A stretch of DNA of 64,000 nt from Paracoccus marcusii. GTDB taxonomy: Bacteria > Pseudomonadota > Alphaproteobacteria > Rhodobacterales > Rhodobacteraceae. The notes below the pieces were generated by a model that saw only the letters and a program-made list of their open reading frames with translations, ran no database searches and was not told the origin of the DNA. Shown piece after piece: positions 58,493-64,000 of the stretch (positions are counted from its first letter, which is position 1; each line of letters begins with the position of its first letter). The stretch is from NCBI RefSeq assembly GCF_006151785.1, contig NZ_VDDD01000002.1, positions 20,758-84,757 on the forward strand, read 5' to 3'. The position numbers and the translations under genes were made by a program.

Positions 58493-59581
58493 ATGACCCA
58501 GACCCCCGTGCAGCCCGGCATCATGGATATCGCACTTTACGTCAGCGGCGAAAGCACGCTGGCGGGCCGCGACGACGTGCTCAAGCTGTCGTCGAACGAA
58601 AACCCGCTTGGTCCCAGCCCCGCGGCGCAGGAGGCCTTCCGCCGCGCGGCGGGCGATCTGCACCGCTATCCGGCCACCGATCACGCGGGGCTGCGCGCGG
58701 CCATCGGGCAGGTGCACGGGCTGGATCCGGACCGCATTATCTGCGGCGTGGGCTCGGACGAGGTGCTGCAGTTCGTGGTTCAGGCCTTTGCCGGTCCGGA
58801 CGACGAGGTCATCACGACCGAGCACGGCTTTTCGATGTATCCCATCCTGGCACGCATGGTCGGCGCGATCCCGGTGACCGTGCCGGAGGACACGCGCCGG
58901 GTCGATGTGGACGCGATCATGGCCGCGGTGACCGAGCGCACACGCGTCGTCTTCATCGCGAACCCGGCCAATCCGACCGGCACGATGCTGGGCGCGGACG
59001 AGTTGCAGCGCCTGGTGGATGGCCTGCCGCCGCAGGTGCTGTTCGTCCATGACGGCGCCTATACGGAATTCGCCGACGGGTTCGACGGCGGCGCGTCGCT
59101 GGTCGACCGGCATCCGAACGTGATCATGACGCGGACCTTCTCCAAGGCCTATGGCCTGGGCGGGCTGCGCATCGGATGGGGCTACGCCGCGCGCGAGGTG
59201 ATCGACGTGCTGAACCGCATCCGCCAGCCCTTCAACCTGTCCAACGCCCAGATGGAGGCCGCACGTGCCGCCGTCCTGGACCGCGACTTCACCGACCGCT
59301 GCATCGCGCTGAACGCGCGGATGCGCGACCGGATGCGGCAATCGCTGATCCAGATGGGCATCGGCTGCGACGAAAGCTTTGCCAATTTCGTGCTGGCCCG
59401 CTTTGACAGCCCCCAGACCGCGACCGCGGCCGATGCGGCGCTGCGCGCCGAAGGCATCCTGGTGCGGCGCGTGGGCGGATACGGCCTGCCCGACGCGCTG
59501 CGCATCACCGTGGGCGACGAGGCGGCCGTGACGCGGGTGCTGGACTGCCTGGGCAACTTCATGCAGGGGCGCGCGCAATGA
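58493..59581 (+). CDS. hisC: Histidinol-phosphate aminotransferase
   Basis: A 362-residue fold-type I PLP aminotransferase, HisC/aromatic type. 'LSSNENPLGPSPAA', 'RYPATDHAGLRAAI', 'VFIANPANPTGTML' and the PLP-lysine motif 'TFSKAYGLGGLRIGW' are present. It transaminates histidinol phosphate and can act on aromatic acids, which fits its coupling to the prephenate dehydrogenase (ATGA overlap). ATG 58493 was chosen over longer in-frame extension because family members start at this length. Confidence 0.9.
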   Translation: MTQTPVQPGIMDIALYVSGESTLAGRDDVLKLSSNENPLGPSPAAQEAFRRAAGDLHRYPATDHAGLRAAIGQVHGLDPDRIICGVGSDEVLQFVVQAFAGPDDEVITTEHGFSMYPILARMVGAIPVTVPEDTRRVDVDAIMAAVTERTRVVFIANPANPTGTMLGADELQRLVDGLPPQVLFVHDGAYTEFADGFDGGASLVDRHPNVIMTRTFSKAYGLGGLRIGWGYAAREVIDVLNRIRQPFNLSNAQMEAARAAVLDRDFTDRCIALNARMRDRMRQSLIQMGIGCDESFANFVLARFDSPQTATAADAALRAEGILVRRVGGYGLPDALRITVGDEAAVTRVLDCLGNFMQGRAQ

Positions 59582-60504
59582 CGCAGGTCTATGACAAGGT
59601 GGCGCTGATCGGGCTGGGCCTGATCGCGGGATCGATGGCCCATGCCATTCGTGATGGCGGGCTGGCGGGCCGCGTCACCGGCTATGCCCGCAGCCAGGCG
59701 ACGCGCGACACCGCACGCGAGATCGGCCTGTGCGAGGTCTGCGACACCGCCGCCCTGGCGGTGGCCGGCGCCGATCTGGTGGTGCTGGCCGTCCCCGTCG
59801 GCGCCATGGCCGAGGTCATGGCCGAGATCGCGCCCCATCTGGCCCCCGGTGCCACGATCACCGATGTCGGTTCGGTCAAGCAGTCGGTCATCGACGCGGT
59901 CGCCCCCTGCCTGCCCGCGGGCGTGCATTTCATCCCCGGCCATCCGCTGGCCGGCACTGAACATTCAGGGCCCCGCGCGGGCTTTGCCAGCCTGTTCCGC
60001 AACCGCTGGTGGCTGCTGACGCCGCTGCCCGACACCGACCCGGAGGCGCTTGCGCGGCTGGACCGGCTGATCACCGCGATGGGCGCCAAGACCGACCGGA
60101 TGGACGCCCCCCATCACGACCTGGTCCTGGCCGTGACCAGCCATGCGCCGCACCTGATCGCCTATACGATGGTGGGGGTGGCCGACCACCTGCGCCGCGT
60201 CTCGGGCGAGGAGGTGATCCAGTATTCCGCCGCCGGTTTCCGCGACTTCACCCGGATCGCGGCCAGCGACCCGACGATGTGGCGCGACGTGTTCCTGCAC
60301 AACAAGGAGGCGACGCTGGACATCCTGGGCCGCTTCACCGAGGAGCTGTTCGTCCTGCAGCGCGCGATCCGCATGGGCGACGGCCAGCAGCTGCACGACT
60401 ACTTCACCCGCACGCGGGCGATCCGCCGCGGCATCATCGAGGCCGGACAGGACACCGAGGCGCCCGATTTCGGCCGCACCCCCGGCGCCCGACCCGCGGG
60501 CTAG
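59578..60504 (+). CDS. Prephenate/arogenate dehydrogenase (TyrA/TyrC-like)
   Basis: A 308-residue dehydrogenase of tyrosine biosynthesis. N-terminal NAD-binding 'VALIGLGLIAGSMAHAIRD', then 'PGATITDVGSVKQSVID' and 'GHPLAGTEHSGPRAGFASLF', both family-defining, and 'SAAGFRDFTRIAASDP'. It makes 4-hydroxyphenylpyruvate or tyrosine, and HisC upstream could supply the aminotransferase step. Its stop overlaps that of the convergent DUF2125 gene. Confidence 0.92.
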   Translation: MTQVYDKVALIGLGLIAGSMAHAIRDGGLAGRVTGYARSQATRDTAREIGLCEVCDTAALAVAGADLVVLAVPVGAMAEVMAEIAPHLAPGATITDVGSVKQSVIDAVAPCLPAGVHFIPGHPLAGTEHSGPRAGFASLFRNRWWLLTPLPDTDPEALARLDRLITAMGAKTDRMDAPHHDLVLAVTSHAPHLIAYTMVGVADHLRRVSGEEVIQYSAAGFRDFTRIAASDPTMWRDVFLHNKEATLDILGRFTEELFVLQRAIRMGDGQQLHDYFTRTRAIRRGIIEAGQDTEAPDFGRTPGARPAG

Positions 60505-61508
60505 ATCGCCGGGGCGGGGCCGATCGGCACACCGCCCAGGATCAGCTGGCCATCGCGCATGATGACGGCCACGCGCAGCTCGCCCTCGGCCGCTGCGGGA
60601 AAGTCGGGGCCGGGCAGCGTGTCGTCCAGATCCGCCTGCGACAGCTGCGACAGGCCTGCCCGCAGCAGCATCGCGGCCTGCGCCGGGATCAGCCCCAGCC
60701 CGGTGGCCATCCCGATCATCGCATCCGCGTCTGCGGAATACAGCGCCACCTGCCCTTCGGCCAAGCCCTGGTCGTCGCGCGACAGGCGCCCCACGATGCG
60801 CAGGCCGATCGTGTCGGCGCGCAGGTCCAGCCCGGCGGTCTGCCAGCCGACGATCTGCGGCGCGGCGTCGTCGGTGACCGTGGGCGTGCCGTCCAGCCAG
60901 ATCCGCAGCGGCCCCGAGACCGACAGCGGTCCGGGGATCGGACCGGGGTCCAGCCCCAGCTGCGCCAGTCCACCGACCTGCAGGTCGGTCAGCCCCAGAT
61001 CGAGGTCATAGGCCGCCCGCGCGGGACGCGGCGCATCCGATCCCAGCCCCGCCAGCCGCGCCTGCAGCGACAGGCCCTGCGCCAGGGGCTGGCCGTCCAG
61101 CGTCAGGTCGCGGGCCTGCACGTCCAGCCGGTTGGGCGCCATGCCGTTCAGGGGTGACAGGGCCATGCTGGCCACGGGCGCCGACAGACCCAGCTGCATC
61201 ACCTGCCCGCCTTGGGTCACCGCCGCACCGTCGGGCAGGTCCAGCTGCGCGGTCAGCGGCGACGACGGCGACAGGAACAGGCGCGCCCAGGGCAGGCTGA
61301 TGGAAAGCGCCGGGTCCGACCAGGACGGTTCGGACAGCGCGACGCCGATCCGGCGCGGATCGCGCAGGGGCGAAACCGATGCGGCCTGCAGCGCCGGGTC
61401 CTGCGCGATCAGTGCGGCCACGCGGTTGCTGGCCAGCGTCTCGGCGCCCAGCCAGCCGCCCGCCAGCAGCGCCAGCACCAGTCCCGTCCCGATCACCATC
61501 CCGCGCAT
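60501..61508 (-). CDS. DUF2125 domain protein
   Basis: A 335-residue protein with an N-terminal membrane anchor or signal ('MVIGTGLVLALLAGGWLGAE') followed by a beta-rich periplasmic body ('AVTQGGQVMQLGLSAPVASM', 'NRLDVQARDLTLDGQPLA'). This is DUF2125, common and uncharacterised in alphaproteobacteria. ATG 61508 or ATG 61499 could be the start. Convergent with the dehydrogenase gene. Confidence 0.8.
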   Translation of the reverse strand: MRGMVIGTGLVLALLAGGWLGAETLASNRVAALIAQDPALQAASVSPLRDPRRIGVALSEPSWSDPALSISLPWARLFLSPSSPLTAQLDLPDGAAVTQGGQVMQLGLSAPVASMALSPLNGMAPNRLDVQARDLTLDGQPLAQGLSLQARLAGLGSDAPRPARAAYDLDLGLTDLQVGGLAQLGLDPGPIPGPLSVSGPLRIWLDGTPTVTDDAAPQIVGWQTAGLDLRADTIGLRIVGRLSRDDQGLAEGQVALYSADADAMIGMATGLGLIPAQAAMLLRAGLSQLSQADLDDTLPGPDFPAAAEGELRVAVIMRDGQLILGGVPIGPAPAI

Positions 61509-61570
61509 CCCCGCCCTGCCCTTTTTTCCCGCCCCGTCCTGCCCTACCTTGTGCCCCGAAAGGACGGACA

Positions 61571-62116
61571 ATGAAACGCATCGATTGGGTCTTCGGCTAT
61601 GGCTCGCTGATCTGGAACCCCGGTTTCGATCCGGCCGAGGCCGTGCATGCGCGCCTGGCCGGATACGCCCGCAGCTTCTGCCTGCGGTCGATCCAGCATC
61701 GCGGGACCGAGGCCGTGCCCGGCCTGGTGCTGGGCCTTGATCCGCAGGATGGCGCCAGCTGCCAGGGCGTGGCCCTGCGCATCCGCCCCCGCGATCATGA
61801 CCGCGTCCTGGCCGACCTGCGTGCGCGCGAACTGGTGACCGACGCCTATCGCGAGGCGATCCTGCCTGTCGATCTGCAGGACGGTCGGCGGGTGCAGGCG
61901 CTGGCCTATGTGATGCGGCGCGACCACTGGCAATATGCCGGCGGCCTGCCCGCCGACGAACAGGCCCGCATCATCGCGCAGGCGCATGGCGGGCGCGGCC
62001 CGAACGCCGAATACCTGTTCAACACCGCCGCCCATCTGGCGCAGATCGGCATGCCCGACGACCATCTGGACGCGCTGTCCGATGCCGTCCGGGCGCTGTT
62101 GCCGCCGCCAGGCTGA
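61571..62116 (+). CDS. Gamma-glutamylcyclotransferase (ChaC-like)
   Basis: A 181-residue ChaC family protein. The substrate-binding motif 'WVFGYGSLIWNPGFDPAEA' is at the N-terminus and the catalytic Glu is likely in 'ELVTDAYREAILPV'. ChaC proteins cleave glutathione to 5-oxoproline and Cys-Gly. It is divergent from DUF2125 and the first of three rightward genes. Confidence 0.9.
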   Translation: MKRIDWVFGYGSLIWNPGFDPAEAVHARLAGYARSFCLRSIQHRGTEAVPGLVLGLDPQDGASCQGVALRIRPRDHDRVLADLRARELVTDAYREAILPVDLQDGRRVQALAYVMRRDHWQYAGGLPADEQARIIAQAHGGRGPNAEYLFNTAAHLAQIGMPDDHLDALSDAVRALLPPPG

Positions 62117-62197
62117 CCCGCGCCGTCGGAATGCTTGGCAAGTGAGGCGCCCCGTCCTACAGTCGAGCAAAAGCATCGATGGGACGGGGATTTACCG

Positions 62198-63487
62198 GTG
62201 AGCGATCCGACACATGGCGACCCCAGGGCGCCCTCGCGGCTGACCCTGACGAACCGGCGCATCTCGGCCACGCGGGACAAGGCACTGATCGGGGCGGCGG
62301 GCGCGCCGCGCTTTTCCCAACCGGTGCGGCAGATCCTGATGATGCTGATCGTGCTGGGGCTGGTCCTGGCGGGGGGCTGGTTCGCCTATGGACGGATCCT
62401 GTCCATCTTCGACGCGAACCGCTGGCTGAACGGACTGATCCTGACGGTCTTTGCCCTAGGCGTGCTGGCCTGCTTCTGGCAGGTGGGGCAGCTGACCCGG
62501 TCGGTCAGCTGGATCGAACGGTTCGCCGCCCGGCGCCGCGACACCGACCGCAACGGCACCACCCAGGACGAGGCCCCACGCCTGCTGGCCCCCCTGGCGG
62601 CCCTGCTGGGATCGCGCGGGCCCGGAGGAGAGGCGATCAGCGCCAGCGCCGCAAGCTCGATCTTGGATTCGGTCGCGACGCGCATCGACGAGGCGCGCGA
62701 CATCACCCGATATCTGGCAAATCTGCTGATCTTTCTGGGGCTTCTGGGAACATTCTACGGTCTTGCGACAACCATCCCGGCGGTCGTGGCGACTATCCGG
62801 GCACTGTCGCCTGAAAACGGACAGTCGGGGCTGGACCTGTTCCAGAACCTGATGACGGGCCTTGAATCGCAGCTGGGTGGGATGGCTACGGCATTCTCCT
62901 CCTCGTTGCTGGGTCTGGCGGGGTCGCTTGTGGTGGGCCTTCTGGAGCTGTTCGTGACGCACGGCCAGAACCGGTTCTATCGCGAACTGGAGGAGTGGAT
63001 GTCGGGCTTTACCCGGATCAGCATCGCCTCGGGTGACGGGGACGGTGTCGATCAGGCCGCGCTGGCCGGGTTCCTGGACCAGATGGCGGGGCAGATGGAC
63101 CGCCTGCAGGCCTATCACGCCGAACGCGACGCCATGCGGGACGAGGCCGCGCTGATGGCCGACGAACGCGTCGTGGTCATGGCACAGGCGATCGACGCGC
63201 TGGTCCAGCAGGCGCAGGCCGACCGCGACGCGCCCGATGGCCAGTCCGAACGCCTGACCCAGGCCCTGACGCGGCTGGCCGATCACCAGCCGCCCGCCCC
63301 CGACCTGACGCGGCTGGAGGCCGCGCTGGACCGCCTGACCACCGAACTGACCAATGGCCGGAACGAGGCGGTGGCCGATCTGCGCGCCGACATCCTGGTG
63401 CTGACACGCGCGGTCCGCGCCGCACGCTTCGGCGATCCGTTCCGCGACGACCTGCTGGGCCGCGACCCCGCCCGCGGCGAGGGCTAG
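62198..63487 (+). CDS. MotA/TolQ/ExbB proton channel family protein
   Basis: A 429-residue inner-membrane protein starting at GTG 62198. Hydrophobic helices lie near residues 50, 80, 175 and 235; the third region 'LANLLIFLGLLGTFYGLATTIPAVV' and the fourth 'GGMATAFSSSLLGLAGSLVVGLLELF' are the MotA/TolQ/ExbB core that conducts protons. A 170-residue helical cytoplasmic tail follows. It is followed 4 bp later by an OmpA/MotB-like gene, so the pair probably forms a proton-driven complex acting on the cell wall. Confidence 0.85.
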   Translation: MSDPTHGDPRAPSRLTLTNRRISATRDKALIGAAGAPRFSQPVRQILMMLIVLGLVLAGGWFAYGRILSIFDANRWLNGLILTVFALGVLACFWQVGQLTRSVSWIERFAARRRDTDRNGTTQDEAPRLLAPLAALLGSRGPGGEAISASAASSILDSVATRIDEARDITRYLANLLIFLGLLGTFYGLATTIPAVVATIRALSPENGQSGLDLFQNLMTGLESQLGGMATAFSSSLLGLAGSLVVGLLELFVTHGQNRFYRELEEWMSGFTRISIASGDGDGVDQAALAGFLDQMAGQMDRLQAYHAERDAMRDEAALMADERVVVMAQAIDALVQQAQADRDAPDGQSERLTQALTRLADHQPPAPDLTRLEAALDRLTTELTNGRNEAVADLRADILVLTRAVRAARFGDPFRDDLLGRDPARGEG

Positions 63488-63491
63488 ACCG

Positions 63492-64000
63492 ATGCGCCTG
63501 TCCCGCGGATCCTCGGCGCAGCGTTTCTCGTCCACGATCTGGCCGGGCTTCGTCGACGCGATGACGGCGCTGCTTCTGGTGCTGATGTTCGTGCTGACGA
63601 TCTTTACCGTGGTCCAGGGGGTGCTGCGCGAACAGATCACCACCCAGGACGACACGATCAGCACCCAGGACGAGACGATCACCGATCAGGGTCAGGTCAT
63701 CTCGCGCCAGGAACGCCAGCTGAACGAACTGGGCGCGCAGGTCGCGTCCCTGGGCCAGGCGCTGAACGCCTCTCAGGATCGCGAGGCCGACCTGACCCGG
63801 TCCCTGGAGACCGAGGCCGAGCGTGCCGCCCGCGCCGAGGCGGAGGCCCGCGACCGTGCCGCCCGCATCGCCCGCCTGTCCAGCCAGCTGGCCACCGGAG
63901 AGACCCAGCTGGCCGAGGCGCGCACCCGCCTGACCGACTTCGAGGCCGAGGTCGCGGCCCTACTGGCCGAACGCGCGCAGGGCCAGGCGCGGCTGGAGAC
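63492..64000 (+). CDS. OmpA/MotB-like peptidoglycan-binding protein (N-terminal part, cut by window end)
   Basis: The first 169 residues are visible. 'IWPGFVDAMTALLLVLMFVLTIF' is a single transmembrane helix with the conserved 'FVDAM' of MotB/TolR-like stators, followed by a long coiled coil. The C-terminal OmpA domain, if present, lies outside the window. It is the likely partner of the upstream ExbB-like channel. Confidence 0.8.
   Translation, partial: MRLSRGSSAQRFSSTIWPGFVDAMTALLLVLMFVLTIFTVVQGVLREQITTQDDTISTQDETITDQGQVISRQERQLNELGAQVASLGQALNASQDREADLTRSLETEAERAARAEAEARDRAARIARLSSQLATGETQLAEARTRLTDFEAEVAALLAERAQGQARLE

Noticed and set aside
62198..64000. Zorya defence system (ZorA/ZorB resemble MotA and OmpA/MotB proteins)
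   Set aside because: The pair sits in a core Rhodobacterales gene run after ChaC, and no zorC/zorD/zorE gene is visible inside the window. A housekeeping cell-wall role is more likely, though genes beyond 64000 were not seen.
1..64000. CRISPR arrays and rRNA genes
   Set aside because: No regularly spaced direct repeats of 24-40 bp and no rRNA-like conserved blocks were seen.

Overview
This 64 kb window looks like the chromosome of a high-GC alphaproteobacterium of the Rhodobacterales, most probably Paracoccus or a close relative. The evidence is the phaR/phaP/phaC/phaZ storage-polymer cluster with a CTGC-N3-GCAG PhaR operator, the frc-type sugar ABC operon with a ROK regulator, the run rpsD, hisC, prephenate dehydrogenase, DUF2125, ChaC, ExbB-like, OmpA-like, and GC-rich codon use. 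All assignments are from reading the sequence; no database search was possible.

Positions 1-34013 are a large prophage whose left end lies outside the window. The late genes run leftward from terminase: small and large terminase, gpW, portal, protease-capsid fusion, DUF2190 cement protein, joining proteins, tail terminator-like protein, tail tube, G/GT chaperones with a -1 frameshift site, and tape measure. A complete mercury-resistance cassette (merR, merT, merP, merF, merA with a textbook MerR operator, 3098-5980) sits inside this late operon. Positions 13877-27865 are the early block: two DNA methyltransferases, a RuvC-like nuclease, a RepA-type ATPase, a PD-(D/E)XK nuclease, an SF2 helicase, a Sak4-like ATPase with a likely ssDNA-binding partner, and a sigma-like regulator, most joined by 4-bp ATGA overlaps. 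Positions 28046-34013 hold accessory genes (a PLD-type nuclease and an unrecognised gene pair) and a large serine recombinase module (small protein, DUF2924, recombinase, HTH protein).

Positions 34173-39193 are a lower-GC defence island: a GHKL (MORC/MutL-like) ATPase, a coupled protein of unknown function, a Vsr nuclease, a C5-cytosine methyltransferase and a PD-(D/E)XK restriction-enzyme candidate. It ends next to the 3' end of a tRNA-Ser(GGA) gene (39579-39668), a classical island boundary.

From 39669 to the end the window is ordinary core genome: PHA metabolism, a flavin/PLP-type stress protein, hydrolase, MFS transporters, thrS, a cold-shock gene, an AMP-ligase plus DsbA-like pair, the frc-like ABC operon and its regulator, rpsD with a structured leader, hisC-tyrA, and an ExbB/OmpA-like pair cut by the window end.

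The items most worth a second look are: (1) two long overlapping reading frames in the phage cytosine methyltransferase, both with family-like features; (2) the five-gene GHKL/Vsr/restriction-modification cassette with its unknown second gene; (3) the mer operon placed inside prophage late genes; (4) the unrecognised pair at 29365-31519; and (5) the slippery frameshift in the tail chaperone.
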